The notes beneath the pieces were generated by a model, which did no database searches, was not told the origin of the DNA, and saw nothing but the letters and a program-made list of their open reading frames with translations. The position numbers and the translations under genes were made by a program. From Solobacterium sp. (GTDB lineage: Bacteria > Bacillota_I > Bacilli_A > Erysipelotrichales > Erysipelotrichaceae): 9,000 nt of DNA. This document shows, piece after piece, positions 1 to 7,771 of the stretch; positions within the stretch are counted from its first letter, which is position 1, and every line of letters begins with the position of its first letter. The DNA lies in assembly GCA_017543025.1 (NCBI GenBank), contig JAFYGX010000176.1, forward strand, positions 1-9,000. The letters run 5' to 3'.

Positions 1-1980
1 ACCGTGTATCTGGCAACCGACCCGGACCGGGAAGGAGAAGCGATTTCCTGGCATCTTGCGCAGGAACTCGGTCTGCCGGAGAATGCGGTTGACCGTGTGA
101 CATTTCATGAAATCACGAAAGATGCGGTAGCCAATGCATTTCAGAGCCCGCGGATGATCGATATGGACCTGGTGCATTCACAGGAGACCCGGAGGATTCT
201 TGATCGCATCATCGGGTTCCGGCTTTCAAATCTTCTGCATAACAAGATCCGTTCGAAGTCGGCAGGCCGGGTTCAGTCGGTTGCGCTGAAGCTGATCGTT
301 GAGCGGGAAAAGGAAATTCAGGCGTTTGTTCCGACAGAATACTGGACCATTGATGCGCTGTTTGAAAAAGACGGTCAGAAGTTCAGCGCGTCGCTGTCGA
401 AGATCAGCGGGGCAAAAGCGGAGCTTCACAACGAAGCAGAAGCGATGAAGGTGTTCAATGACTGTCAGGGACCGTTCACGGTTTCGGCAATCCGGGAGAC
501 AACAAAATCCACAGCGCCGTTCAAACCGTTCATTACCTCCACACTGCAGCAGGAAGCTTCCACAAAGCTCGGCTTCAAGGCAAAGCATACGATGTCAGTC
601 GCTCAGAAGCTGTATGAAGGAATTGACATCGGAAATGGCGAAGAGGGTCTCATCACCTATATGCGTACAGACAGCACTCGTCTTTCCGATACATATACCA
701 AGGCGGCGCATTCGATGATTACGGAGCGGTTCGGCAAACAGTACAACGGGGTATACAATGTCAAAAACAGTTCCAATGCGCAGGATGCGCATGAAGCAAT
801 CCGTCCGACCAGCCTTGCGAATGAACCGGAAAGGATCCGTTCCTATCTGAGCGAGGACCAGTATAAACTGTATAAGCTGATCTATGCCCGCGCACTGGCA
901 AGCCAGATGGCACCGGCAAAATATGCGGGCAGATCTGTTACGCTTTCGCAGAAGGAATATGATTTCACCGCCACCGGGTCTTCTCAGATCTTTGACGGAT
1001 GGCTGAAAGTATACGGCGCTTATTATTCCAGCAAGGACACCTATCTTCCCCCGCTGCAGGAGCAGGAGCAGCTGACGGCGCTTGAAATGAAGCCGAACCA
1101 GCACTTTACAGAACCGCCTGCCCGTTATACGGAAGCGAAGCTGATCAAGGAACTCGAAGAGCAGGGAGTCGGCCGGCCGAGTACCTATGCCATGATCATT
1201 GATACGATTCAGGATCGCGGTTATGTGAGGCTGGATTATTCGACCGAAAAATCCAAGACGAAGGTGTTCTTTCCGACAGAGCAGGGAACCCTTACGGTTG
1301 AAAAACTGGATGAGTTCTTCTCTTCGATCATCAATGTGAAGTACACGGCGCAGATGGAAAGCGATCTGGACCGGATCGCGGAAGGAGAAGTGGACGAAGT
1401 CGCCACCCTGCGGAATTTCTGGAATGAATTCACCCCGCTTGTGGATCATGCATATAAGAATATGGAAAAGATGAAGCCGGAAGAAGTGGGAGAGAATTGC
1501 CCGGACTGCGGCAGCCCGCTGGTTTACCGGAACGGCCGGTTCGGCAAATTCATCTCCTGCAGCGGATTTCCGAAATGCAAATACAAGCGGAAAATCGAAG
1601 CGGCAGATAAACCGGCACCGGAACATACCGGCAGATCCTGTCCGAAATGCGGTGAAGGAGAACTGCTGAAACGGCAGTCCAGATACCGGACATACTTCTA
1701 TGGCTGTTCCAGATTTCCGGCCTGCGATTACATGGAAAAGCTGGACGGTACGGTCATTGAACCGAAGAAAAAAGCGGCCAGGTCTGCAGTGGAAACAAAG
1801 ACTGCCGCTAAGAAGACGGCTGCGAAGAAAACTGCGGTGAAAACGACCGCAAAGAAAGCTTCCGGAACAGCGAAAAAAACGGCAGGAGCGAAAACCGCAG
1901 CGGCGAAGAAACCCGCTGCGAGGAAGACAGCCGCGAAGAAAACCGTAAAAACAGATGCGGATGCCTCCGCGGAAGCCTGA
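1..1980 (+). CDS. topA: DNA topoisomerase I (type IA), 5'-truncated by the window
   Basis: Type IA topoisomerase, which relaxes negative supercoils by passing a strand through a transient single-strand break held by a 5'-phosphotyrosine. The frame is open to base 1, so the N-terminus is missing; about 100 residues are lost, judged by comparison with E. coli TopA numbering. Numbering residues from the codon at base 4, the Toprim metal-binding acids lie in DPDREGEAISWHL (D6, D8, E10). The catalytic tyrosine is in GLITYMRTDS (Y219, codon 658-660), with R221 behind it. The C-terminus has two four-cysteine zinc fingers, C499/C502/C519/C525 and C546/C549/C568/C574. After them comes a low-complexity Lys/Ala/Thr tail (residues 587-658, bases 1762-1977) built from TAAKK-like units, probably for nonspecific DNA contact. 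The gene ends at TGA 1978-1980 and is followed by a terminator. The GTG at base 4 is an internal valine, not a start. Confidence 0.97.
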   Translation, partial: TVYLATDPDREGEAISWHLAQELGLPENAVDRVTFHEITKDAVANAFQSPRMIDMDLVHSQETRRILDRIIGFRLSNLLHNKIRSKSAGRVQSVALKLIVEREKEIQAFVPTEYWTIDALFEKDGQKFSASLSKISGAKAELHNEAEAMKVFNDCQGPFTVSAIRETTKSTAPFKPFITSTLQQEASTKLGFKAKHTMSVAQKLYEGIDIGNGEEGLITYMRTDSTRLSDTYTKAAHSMITERFGKQYNGVYNVKNSSNAQDAHEAIRPTSLANEPERIRSYLSEDQYKLYKLIYARALASQMAPAKYAGRSVTLSQKEYDFTATGSSQIFDGWLKVYGAYYSSKDTYLPPLQEQEQLTALEMKPNQHFTEPPARYTEAKLIKELEEQGVGRPSTYAMIIDTIQDRGYVRLDYSTEKSKTKVFFPTEQGTLTVEKLDEFFSSIINVKYTAQMESDLDRIAEGEVDEVATLRNFWNEFTPLVDHAYKNMEKMKPEEVGENCPDCGSPLVYRNGRFGKFISCSGFPKCKYKRKIEAADKPAPEHTGRSCPKCGEGELLKRQSRYRTYFYGCSRFPACDYMEKLDGTVIEPKKKAARSAVETKTAAKKTAAKKTAVKTTAKKASGTAKKTAGAKTAAAKKPAARKTAAKKTVKTDADASAEA

Positions 1981-1990
1981 TCAGATACAG

Positions 1991-2026
1991 ATCACCGGCA
2001 GACGGATTCGTGCCGGTGATTTTTTT
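1991..2026 (+). terminator. Intrinsic terminator after topA
   Basis: A perfect 10-bp stem pairs ATCACCGGCA (1991-2000) with TGCCGGTGAT (2011-2020) around a 10-nt loop, and the RNA would run directly into a seven-U tract (2020-2026). It starts 11 bases after the topA stop. Only 24 bases separate it from the trmFO start codon, which leaves no room for a promoter between them. Downstream transcription must therefore come from readthrough or from a promoter inside topA. Confidence 0.9.
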
Positions 2027-2050
2027 GAAGAGGAGTGAAACAATCGCAAT

Positions 2051-3358
2051 ATGGAGAATACAGATAAAAACGTAACGGTGATCGGAGCCGGACTAGCGGG
2101 TTGTGAGGCGGCGTATCAGCTCGCCCGCCGGGGGATTCCTGTCACGCTTGTGGAGATGAAGCCGAAGAAGAAGACACCTGCGCATGCAGCGGATACATTC
2201 GGGGAGCTTGTATGTTCGAACAGCCTCCGGTCTGATTCGCTGAAAAACGGAGTCGGACTGCTTAAGGAAGAGATGCGTCTGATCGGCTCGGCGGTCATGG
2301 ATGCGGCAGAAGCGAACCGGCTTCCGGCTGGCAGTGCACTGGCAGTGGACCGGGAAGGATTCAGCCGGTATCTCGATGATCTGATGCGGAATCATCCGCT
2401 GATCACCGTAGTTGAAGAGGAAGCGGATGCGATTCCGGAAGGGCCGGCAGTCATTGCCAGCGGGCCGCTTACCAGTGATCCGCTGATGAAGGCGATTCAG
2501 GAATTTCTCGATGAGCAGTACTGTTATTTCTTTGATGCGGAAGCTCCGATTGTAACTGCAGATTCGATTGATTTTACAAAAGCGTACCGGAAATCCAGAT
2601 ATGACAAGGGAGATGCGGATTATGTGAACTGTCCGATGACGAAGGAACAGTTCGACGCATTCTATGATGCTCTGATCAGCGCAGAGACTGTTAAGATCCG
2701 GGAGTTTGAGCAGGAAATCTATTTTGAAGGATGCATGCCGTTTGAAGTGATGGCGAAGCGTGGAAGAAATACCCTGCTGTTCGGACCGATGAAACCGGTC
2801 GGTCTGGAACAGGAGGGAAAGCGTCCGTATGCGGTGGTTCAGCTGAGACAGGACAATGCGGCGGCGAGTCTTTACAACATCGTCGGTTTTCAGACGCATC
2901 TGACCTGGCCGGAACAGCGGAGAATACTGCGGATGATTCCGGGGCTTGAGGCGTGCGAGATTGTCCGCTATGGCGTAATGCACCGCAACAATTACATCTG
3001 CAGTCCGCGCTGTCTGAACGAGACCTATCAGTCAAAGAAACGCTCTGACCTGTTTTTTGCCGGACAGATGACCGGGGTGGAAGGCTATGTGGAGAGCGCT
3101 GCCTCAGGGATGCTTGCCGGAATCAATCTTGCCCATGTGATGAAGAAGGAAGAACCGGCAGTGCCTGGGCCGGAAACGATGATCGGTGCGATGGCGCATT
3201 ATATCACGCATGCGGAGGCGAGCCGGTTTCAGCCGATGAATGCAAATTTCGGCATCATGCGTCTGACGGCACCGGTAAAAAAGAAGGAGCGCAAGGAGGC
3301 GTACGCAAAGCAGTCGCTTCCGATTGTGCAGGAAGCGATCAGAGATGGCCGGCTTTGA
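2051..3358 (+). CDS. trmFO: Folate-dependent tRNA (uracil-54-C5)-methyltransferase TrmFO
   Basis: Flavoprotein that makes 5-methyluridine at position 54 in the T-loop of tRNAs, taking the one-carbon unit from 5,10-methylenetetrahydrofolate and reducing it through FAD. At 435 residues it is the normal family length. The N-terminus has the FAD-binding dinucleotide fold ([16 protein letters not shown], residues 10-25) followed by an acidic strand end (VEMKPKK). The two cysteines known to be functional in the family (53 and 226 in B. subtilis) correspond to C55 in [10 protein letters not shown] and C228 in [17 protein letters not shown]-terminal FAD motif, [17 protein letters not shown], is also present. 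The ATG at 2051 is the only start that preserves the glycine motif with a usable upstream region: a stop codon lies in frame at 2036. The Shine-Dalgarno GAGGAG (2030-2035) is 15 bases away, longer than usual. The stop overlaps the next gene, so the two are probably cotranscribed and translationally coupled. Confidence 0.97.
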   Translation: MENTDKNVTVIGAGLAGCEAAYQLARRGIPVTLVEMKPKKKTPAHAADTFGELVCSNSLRSDSLKNGVGLLKEEMRLIGSAVMDAAEANRLPAGSALAVDREGFSRYLDDLMRNHPLITVVEEEADAIPEGPAVIASGPLTSDPLMKAIQEFLDEQYCYFFDAEAPIVTADSIDFTKAYRKSRYDKGDADYVNCPMTKEQFDAFYDALISAETVKIREFEQEIYFEGCMPFEVMAKRGRNTLLFGPMKPVGLEQEGKRPYAVVQLRQDNAAASLYNIVGFQTHLTWPEQRRILRMIPGLEACEIVRYGVMHRNNYICSPRCLNETYQSKKRSDLFFAGQMTGVEGYVESAASGMLAGINLAHVMKKEEPAVPGPETMIGAMAHYITHAEASRFQPMNANFGIMRLTAPVKKKERKEAYAKQSLPIVQEAIRDGRL

Positions 3359-4268
3359 TGAAATTCTGGAGCGGTTTCTGAATCATGTGGCGCTCAGCCG
3401 GACGGGTTCAGAAGATACGCAGGATGCGTACCGGCGGGATGTGGAACGGTTTCTCTGGTATTTGGAAGACGAGAAGATCACTTCACTGGAACGGGTGGAC
3501 AAGACGGTGCTTTCCGACTATGTGATGAAGCTGCGAAGCGGGGAATTTGGACAGAAACCGCTGTCCAATGCGTCCTACGCGAGAAATCTGTCGAGTCTTC
3601 GCTCATTCTACAGATATCTCAATAAATATGAAGGAATCAAAAACAATCCGGTTCGTCAGTTCAGGGGAAGCGTTCCGCGCAGAAAGCTGCCGGATTTTCT
3701 GACCTTTGATCAGATGGAAACGCTGCTGCAAAGCTTTGATCTGTCGAAGCCTGCGGATCTGCGCGACCGCTGCATGATTGAGGTGATGTATGCCTGCGGT
3801 CTGCGTGTGAGTGAATGTGCCGGCCTGAGAGTCTCGCGGATCCATCTGGCAGAAGGGTATCTTACCGTGCTCGGTAAGGAAAGCAAGGAGCGGATGGTGC
3901 CGTTTTACAGGCGCTGTGCAAAGCTGATTGAGAAATATCTGAAAGAAGGCAGGCCGCAGTTCAGAAAAGACGGAACGGATTATCTGTTTCTGAATCAGAA
4001 AGGAAAGCCGATCAGCGCCAGAGCAATTCAGGAAATCTGTGCGAAGCGCGGTGAAGAAGCCGGGCTCAGCGTTCATGTGCATCCGCATATGATCCGTCAC
4101 AGCTTTGCGACGCATCTGCTGGATAACGGAGCGGATCTGCGTGTCGTACAGGAGCTGCTCGGACATGAAAATCTTTCGACGACCCAGATTTATACGCATG
4201 TGACAGCTGACCGGCTGCGGGCGACGGTGGAGAAAGCGCACCCGCATGCGGAAAAAGGCGGAAAATAA
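3345..4268 (+). CDS. xerC: Tyrosine site-specific recombinase, XerC type
   Basis: Tyrosine recombinase of 307 residues, the usual Xer length; XerC and XerD together resolve chromosome dimers at dif near the division septum. The N-terminal SAM-like core-binding domain covers roughly residues 1-90. The catalytic set is complete: R154 in [10 protein letters not shown]178 in [14 protein letters not shown]248 and R251 in [13 protein letters not shown]274 in [11 protein letters not shown], and nucleophile Y283 in QIYTHV. I chose ATG 3345, with AGGAAG at 3330-3335 nine bases upstream, over an in-frame TTG at 3324 that has no good ribosome site. This gives a 14-base overlap with trmFO and suggests translational coupling. 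The XerC rather than XerD assignment rests on position: xerC follows trmFO in Bacilli. From sequence alone I cannot exclude XerD, or a single Xer acting alone. Confidence 0.93.
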   Translation: MAGFDEILERFLNHVALSRTGSEDTQDAYRRDVERFLWYLEDEKITSLERVDKTVLSDYVMKLRSGEFGQKPLSNASYARNLSSLRSFYRYLNKYEGIKNNPVRQFRGSVPRRKLPDFLTFDQMETLLQSFDLSKPADLRDRCMIEVMYACGLRVSECAGLRVSRIHLAEGYLTVLGKESKERMVPFYRRCAKLIEKYLKEGRPQFRKDGTDYLFLNQKGKPISARAIQEICAKRGEEAGLSVHVHPHMIRHSFATHLLDNGADLRVVQELLGHENLSTTQIYTHVTADRLRATVEKAHPHAEKGGK

Positions 4269-4271
4269 TAC

Positions 4272-4300
4272 TTAACACGGGCGGTTCGTTGTGGTAACAT
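4272..4300 (+). promoter_or_regulatory. Sigma-A type promoter of the rpsB-tsf operon, extended -10
   Basis: The -35 box TTAACA (4272-4277) matches TTGACA at five of six bases. A spacer of exactly 17 bases leads to the -10 box TAACAT (4295-4300), which matches at four of six positions and is preceded by TGG, an extended -10 TGn motif. Transcription should begin near 4306-4308. The promoter begins four bases after the xerC stop, which makes rpsB-tsf an independent transcription unit. Confidence 0.75.
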
Positions 4301-4306
4301 GATGAA

Positions 4307-4440
4307 GCGCTCGTGATTTTTTATGCGTGCGCAAATACTCACACAGGGGATTCCGGCTCCCGTGCATGCGGACTGCCTTAAGGGCAGACGGCAATGTTGA
4401 TCCGGTTCGAACCTGTGGCGGATAGCAACGGAAAGTGAGG
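4307..4440 (+). promoter_or_regulatory. Structured 5' leader of rpsB, candidate S2 autoregulatory RNA
   Basis: About 145 nt of untranslated leader lies between the predicted transcript start and the rpsB start codon. Four hairpins can be drawn. The first is 4307-4332 (GCGC/GCGC base with a U-rich loop). The second is 4342-4364 (CAC and GGGG paired with TCCC and GTG, one bulged A). The third is 4373-4387 (CTGCC/GGCAG). The fourth is 4396-4429 (GTTG-ATCCG paired with CGGAT-CAAC, with a bulged AG). The loop of the last contains CCTGTG (4412-4417), fully complementary to CACAGG (4342-4347) in the second, so a pseudoknot competing with the second hairpin is possible. No U-tract terminator is present, and the last stem ends five bases before the Shine-Dalgarno (TGAGGT, 4436-4441). 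Translational control by excess S2 is a reasonable inference, but I cannot match it to a named RNA family. Confidence 0.5.
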
Positions 4441-4450
4441 TTAAAGAAAA

Positions 4451-5437
4451 ATGACTGTTGTCTCCATGAGGAAAATGCTCGAGAACGGTGTTCATTTCGG
4501 ACATCAGACTCGCAAATGGAACCCGAAGTTCCGCCCGTTCATCTACACTAGCAAGAACGGAATCTACATCATCGACCTGGCAAAGACCCAGGAACAGCTT
4601 GATGTCGCTTATGCCAAGCTGAAGGAAATCACCGAGAACGGCGGAAAGATTCTGTTCGTCGGTACAAAGAAGCAGGCGCAGGCTCCGATTCTTGCCGAAG
4701 CGCTTCGTTCCGGTTCCTTCTATGTCAACCAGCGCTGGCTCGGCGGTACTCTGACAAACTTCCGCACGATTCAGAAATCGGTCAAGAAGCTTGTTGAGAT
4801 TGAGGAAATGGAATCTTCCGGAACCATCAATGTTTACAAGAAGAAAGAGCAGAGCATGCTGCTGAAGCGGAAAGAGCGTCTGGAAAACTTCCTTGGCGGT
4901 ATCAAGGAAATGAAGAAGCTCCCGGATGCGCTGTTTGTAGTTGACCCGATTGAGGAGCATAACGCAGTTGCGGAAGCACGGAAGCTTCATATTCCGGTAT
5001 TTGCACTGATCGATACCAATGCAGATCCGACAATGGTAGATTATCCGATTCCGGCAAATGACGATGCAGTTCGCTCCATTACGCTGATGGTCGGCGTAAT
5101 TGCCGATGCGATCGTTGAAGCACGCGGAACAGGCGAGCTTGAATTTGCGCACAAGGAGGACGAGACTGCAGAAGACATCACCATGAAGGAAGTCATGATC
5201 AATGTCGAACAGCAGGCAGCAGAATATGAGCGTCGGAAGCGTCAGCGTTATGAAGAGCGCCGCGCACAGATGCAGAACCGCAGCCGGTTCAACCGTGACG
5301 GCCAGGGCGAACGCCGTATTTTCCGCAGAGACAACAACCGGAATACACCGGCTCGTCAGGGCGGTGCAGGCGCAGCAGTGAAGACGGAAGAGACAAAGGC
5401 AGCTCCTGCACAGGAGACTAAGGAGGCAGCAGAATAA
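4451..5437 (+). CDS. rpsB: 30S ribosomal protein S2 with long C-terminal extension
   Basis: Small-subunit ribosomal protein S2, located at the head-body junction of the 30S subunit and needed for loading of S1-like or initiation components. The conserved N-terminus is clear ([20 protein letters not shown], residues 4-23), followed by [32 protein letters not shown] and [12 protein letters not shown]. The conserved core ends near EARG (223-226). The protein is 328 residues, about 80 longer than the usual 240-255. The extra part contains an Arg-rich, probably helical stretch (roughly residues 259-298, from [13 protein letters not shown]) and then an Ala/Glu/Lys tail (to 328). The start ATG follows TGAGGT with nine intervening bases. 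tsf begins two bases after the stop. Base composition of the extension looks like that of the core, so a recent foreign fusion is not suggested. Confidence 0.97.
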   Translation: MTVVSMRKMLENGVHFGHQTRKWNPKFRPFIYTSKNGIYIIDLAKTQEQLDVAYAKLKEITENGGKILFVGTKKQAQAPILAEALRSGSFYVNQRWLGGTLTNFRTIQKSVKKLVEIEEMESSGTINVYKKKEQSMLLKRKERLENFLGGIKEMKKLPDALFVVDPIEEHNAVAEARKLHIPVFALIDTNADPTMVDYPIPANDDAVRSITLMVGVIADAIVEARGTGELEFAHKEDETAEDITMKEVMINVEQQAAEYERRKRQRYEERRAQMQNRSRFNRDGQGERRIFRRDNNRNTPARQGGAGAAVKTEETKAAPAQETKEAAE

Positions 5438-5439
5438 TC

Positions 5440-6324
5440 ATGGCGATTACAGCAGCTCAGGTAAAACAGCTCCGGGATGAAACCGGGGCAGGAATGATGG
5501 ACTGTAAGAAGGCTCTTACAGAATCCAACGGCAACTTTGAAGAAGCGAAGGACTGGCTCCGCAAGAAGGGAATCTCCAAGGCGGAGAAGAAGGAAGGCCG
5601 CACTGCAGCAGAAGGTCTGACCCGCGTCGTTACAGACGGCAATACCGCTATAATCGTTGAGATCAATGCTGAGACGGACTTTGTTGCGAAGAACGAGAAG
5701 TTCCTTGCCCTCATTGAAAAGACCATTCATGCAATTCGTGAACACATGCCGGCTGATCTTGAAGCAGCACTTGCGCTCAAGGTGGAAGACGGAACCCTGA
5801 ACGATGCGATGATCAATGCGACCGCAATCATCGGTGAGAAGATCAAGCTTCGTCGCTTTGAAATCATTAAGAAGAATGATGACGAAATCTTCGGTACATA
5901 CATGCACAACGGCGGCCAGATTTCTGCGCTTACCGTTCTGAAGGGAAATGATGCTCAGGTTGCCAAGGAGATGGCAATGCAGGTAGCTTCCATGTCTCCG
6001 ACATATGTATCCCGTGATGAAATGCCGGCAGAAGTGATTGCGCATGAAAAGGAAATCCTGCTCGAGCAGATGAACAATGATCCTGCTATGGCAAAGAAGC
6101 CTGAGATGGTGAAAGAGAAGATCGTGGAAGGACGTCTCTCCAAGAACCTCGAGGATCTCTGCCTGGTTGATCAGGTATTCTTCCTGGATCAGGATAAGAA
6201 AGTCGGCCAGTATCTCAAGGAAAAGGGAACAGAAGTTGTTCGCTTTGTGAAGTACAAGGTCGGTGAAGGCATCGAAAAGAAAGTCGATGACTTCGCGGCT
6301 GAAGTTGCCGCAATGGCAAAATAA
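5440..6324 (+). CDS. tsf: Translation elongation factor Ts
   Basis: Guanine nucleotide exchange factor that releases GDP from EF-Tu during elongation. At 294 residues it is close to the usual Gram-positive length. The N-terminal UBA-like domain (about residues 1-55) contains the signature LRDETGAGMMDCKKAL and DWLRKKG. The EF-Tu-contacting TDFVAKNE motif begins at T79, matching its position in E. coli EF-Ts. The remaining sequence covers the two core subdomains, including VASMSPTYVSRDE and FFLDQDKKVGQYL. It is cotranscribed with rpsB, separated by two bases. Its Shine-Dalgarno AAGGAGG (5420-5426) lies inside the rpsB coding sequence, 13 bases before the ATG, so the ribosome terminating on rpsB covers the site. 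The operon ends at the terminator just downstream; pyrH and frr do not follow. Confidence 0.98.
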   Translation: MAITAAQVKQLRDETGAGMMDCKKALTESNGNFEEAKDWLRKKGISKAEKKEGRTAAEGLTRVVTDGNTAIIVEINAETDFVAKNEKFLALIEKTIHAIREHMPADLEAALALKVEDGTLNDAMINATAIIGEKIKLRRFEIIKKNDDEIFGTYMHNGGQISALTVLKGNDAQVAKEMAMQVASMSPTYVSRDEMPAEVIAHEKEILLEQMNNDPAMAKKPEMVKEKIVEGRLSKNLEDLCLVDQVFFLDQDKKVGQYLKEKGTEVVRFVKYKVGEGIEKKVDDFAAEVAAMAK

Positions 6325-6355
6325 GCAGTGGATAGTCTGAAAATCCGTATACAGA

Positions 6356-6383
6356 AGAGGGGGCATTACGGTGCTCCCTTTTT
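6356..6383 (+). terminator. Intrinsic terminator of the rpsB-tsf operon
   Basis: GGGGGCA (6359-6365) pairs with TGCTCCC (6372-6378) around a six-base loop, with one G-U pair, and the stem can extend into flanking A/T pairs. A five-T run (6379-6383) follows. It begins about 30 bases after the tsf stop. The remaining gap, to the promoter at 6510, shows no convincing gene or structure. Confidence 0.85.
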
Positions 6384-6509
6384 ATTCTGCAGCTGCATCA
6401 TCGCAGAGAATCCTGTTTCCGGTTGTTCTTCAGCATCTTTGTATAAATGCACTCTGCATATGCATGACAGCAGGAAATCGCAGGCTTATGACAGAGATCC
6501 GACAACTTG

Positions 6510-6538
6510 TTTTCAACCGAACGGAAAAGCATTAGAAT
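6510..6538 (+). promoter_or_regulatory. Probable promoter of the zinc-ribbon cluster
   Basis: A -10 box TAGAAT (6533-6538, five of six matches) lies 17 bases downstream of TTTTCA (6510-6515, four of six matches to TTGACA). The predicted transcript would start near 6545, giving a short leader of about 22 bases that contains the strong ribosome site GGAGGTGA (6553-6560). The terminator after tsf sits upstream, which supports a separate promoter here. Confidence 0.55.
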
Positions 6539-6566
6539 AGTAACTGGAAACTGGAGGTGAATTACA

Positions 6567-7205
6567 ATGGATATTTCCAAAGAGATTTCTAATATGACAA
6601 CTGTTACGAAGACATTCCCGCTTGGAACCGCATCGGTTCAGAATGTCGCATATGCGCTTTCGGAATATCTTGATACAAAGAAGAATCTGGTGACGCAGAC
6701 CATGCGTACACGGAACGGATATTCGGTTCAGGGCAAAGGCGATGCGAACATGGAGTGGACGCGTTACCTTGGCATGGACGCTGCTGTTACAATCCAGCTG
6801 ACAAAGATGGAAGGCGATCTGATCGTAGAGATCGGCTCCGGCAGATGGGTGGAAAAGCTCGGTGTCGCTGCAGTCGGTTCGATCTTCTTTCAGCCGCTGC
6901 TGATCACATCCGGAATTGGTGCGATCCGTCAGCTTGCGCTTCCGAATGATATCTTCAATTTTATTTCGGACTATCTCGGAACAGAGCCGGTTGAAGAGAA
7001 AAAGGCTGCTGCACCGAAAAAGATCTGTCCGAACTGCGGAAAGGAAATGGATGTCGAATCCGGTTTCTGCTCTGCATGCGGATATAAATTTCCGGAAGAA
7101 CAGCCGGACGTGAAAGCAAAGCCGTCTGTCTGCCCGGTATGCGGAAAAGAACTGAACGGAGATGAAGCATTCTGCCCGCTCTGCGGTCAGAAACTGAATG
7201 GCTGA
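6567..7205 (+). CDS. Uncharacterised protein with two C-terminal zinc ribbons
   Basis: A 212-residue protein of unknown function. Residues about 10-138 form an alpha/beta-looking domain: a helix around YALSEYLDTKKN, strands around AAVTIQLTKMEGDLIVEIGSG (71-91), then one hydrophobic stretch (about 98-119, LGVAAVGSIFFQPLLITSGI) and a helix ending FNFISDYLG. A Lys/Ala linker leads to two zinc ribbons, C154/C157/C168/C171 and C189/C192/C203/C206, each of the CPxCG...FCxxCG type. The hydrophobic stretch could be a membrane hairpin or a buried helix; there is no signal peptide. ATG 6567 follows GGAGGTGA by six bases and is preferred over an internal ATG at 6594. The next gene, 26 bases downstream, carries the same kind of zinc ribbon next to a membrane domain, so the two proteins may act together. 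Exact function not recognised. Confidence 0.85.
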   Translation: MDISKEISNMTTVTKTFPLGTASVQNVAYALSEYLDTKKNLVTQTMRTRNGYSVQGKGDANMEWTRYLGMDAAVTIQLTKMEGDLIVEIGSGRWVEKLGVAAVGSIFFQPLLITSGIGAIRQLALPNDIFNFISDYLGTEPVEEKKAAAPKKICPNCGKEMDVESGFCSACGYKFPEEQPDVKAKPSVCPVCGKELNGDEAFCPLCGQKLNG

Positions 7206-7231
7206 TCGTTTCAGGAAGGAGGATAACGCAA

Positions 7232-7768
7232 ATGGCATATTACTGTCCGAACTGCGGTGAACCTGTGCGGAACGCGGATCGTTTCTGCCAGAGCTGCGGA
7301 TTCAGTCTCTCTGATGAACCGGTCGATGTCGAAGCACTGCGCCGGGTTCATACGAAGACTGCCGGCAACGTACAGTATCAGGAGACCGTTGCGGATCCTT
7401 TCTATGAGGAGGAACCGCTGAGCGAGCGTGCGACTGATTCATATGAGGAATACCGCCGGCATACATATGATTACAGCGGCAAAGACCGGGAAACCTTTCA
7501 CAGGAATACCTATGAGCACAGCGGAGTAGAATATTTCCGCGACCCGCAATGGCCGGTAAGATCACGGGTTGCGGCAGCGTTATTTGCAATTCTGCTCGGG
7601 AATCTAGGGGTTCACAAGTTCTATCTCGGAAAGATCGGTGAAGGCATTCTGATGCTCATGTTTTCCTGGACCTGTGTTCCGGGGCTGATCGGGCTGATTG
7701 AAGGAATCATCTATCTGACACAGAGCGATGAGGAATTCAGCTGGAAAAATCACGTTCGGACAGAGTAG
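7232..7768 (+). CDS. Zinc-ribbon plus TM2-domain membrane protein
   Basis: A 178-residue membrane protein. An N-terminal zinc ribbon (C5, C8, C19, C22 in YYCPNCG...FCQSCG) is followed by a charged, Tyr-rich linker (about residues 28-105) that lacks obvious structure and has repeated HTYDYSG / NTYEHSG segments. The C-terminal TM2 domain (about 108-170) has two transmembrane helices joined by the diagnostic GNLGVHKFYLGKIGEGI turn, and ends IGLIEGIIYLTQSDEEF. TM2 proteins are common in bacteria but their function is mostly undefined. ATG 7232 follows AAGGAGG (7216-7222) by nine bases. It is cotranscribed with the preceding zinc-ribbon gene, to which it is only 26 bases distal. A role as membrane anchor or sensor partner is inference only. 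Confidence 0.9.
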   Translation: MAYYCPNCGEPVRNADRFCQSCGFSLSDEPVDVEALRRVHTKTAGNVQYQETVADPFYEEEPLSERATDSYEEYRRHTYDYSGKDRETFHRNTYEHSGVEYFRDPQWPVRSRVAAALFAILLGNLGVHKFYLGKIGEGILMLMFSWTCVPGLIGLIEGIIYLTQSDEEFSWKNHVRTE

Positions 7769-7771
7769 ACA

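Noticed and set aside
595..1626. Long minus-strand open frame inside topA, and similar long antisense frames in trmFO, xerC, rpsB and tsf
   Set aside because: Each lies opposite a well-identified gene, has no recognisable domain and is rich in residues expected from reverse reading of the coding strand.
3324..3344. Earlier TTG start for the Xer recombinase
   Set aside because: It lacks a suitable ribosome site, while ATG 3345 has AGGAAG at good spacing and gives the normal Xer N-terminus.
4281..4300. T-box-like GTGGTAAC sequence upstream of rpsB
   Set aside because: It overlaps the promoter -10 region, lacks the conserved T-box sequence and no antiterminator or terminator follows.
4401..4410. 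ATCCGGTTCG shared between the rpsB leader (about 4400-4409) and the region after the 73-residue gene (about 8028-8037)
   Set aside because: A ten-base match between two otherwise unrelated sites is not significant, and flanks do not match.
4365..4432. A tRNA-like segment in the rpsB leader (CTTAAGG loop resembling a UAA anticodon, and GGTTCGAAC resembling a T-loop)
   Set aside because: The T-stem has mismatches, no D-arm or acceptor stem can be formed, and the same bases fit a better hairpin as part of the leader.
6440..6446. TATAAA near 6441 as an additional promoter -10 box
   Set aside because: No acceptable -35 box lies 16-18 bases upstream; the nearest TTGTTC is too close.
6328..6540. 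A 70-codon open frame between tsf and the zinc-ribbon gene
   Set aside because: It begins four bases after the tsf stop, runs through the terminator hairpin and the predicted promoter, has no ribosome site, and its translation shows no conserved features.
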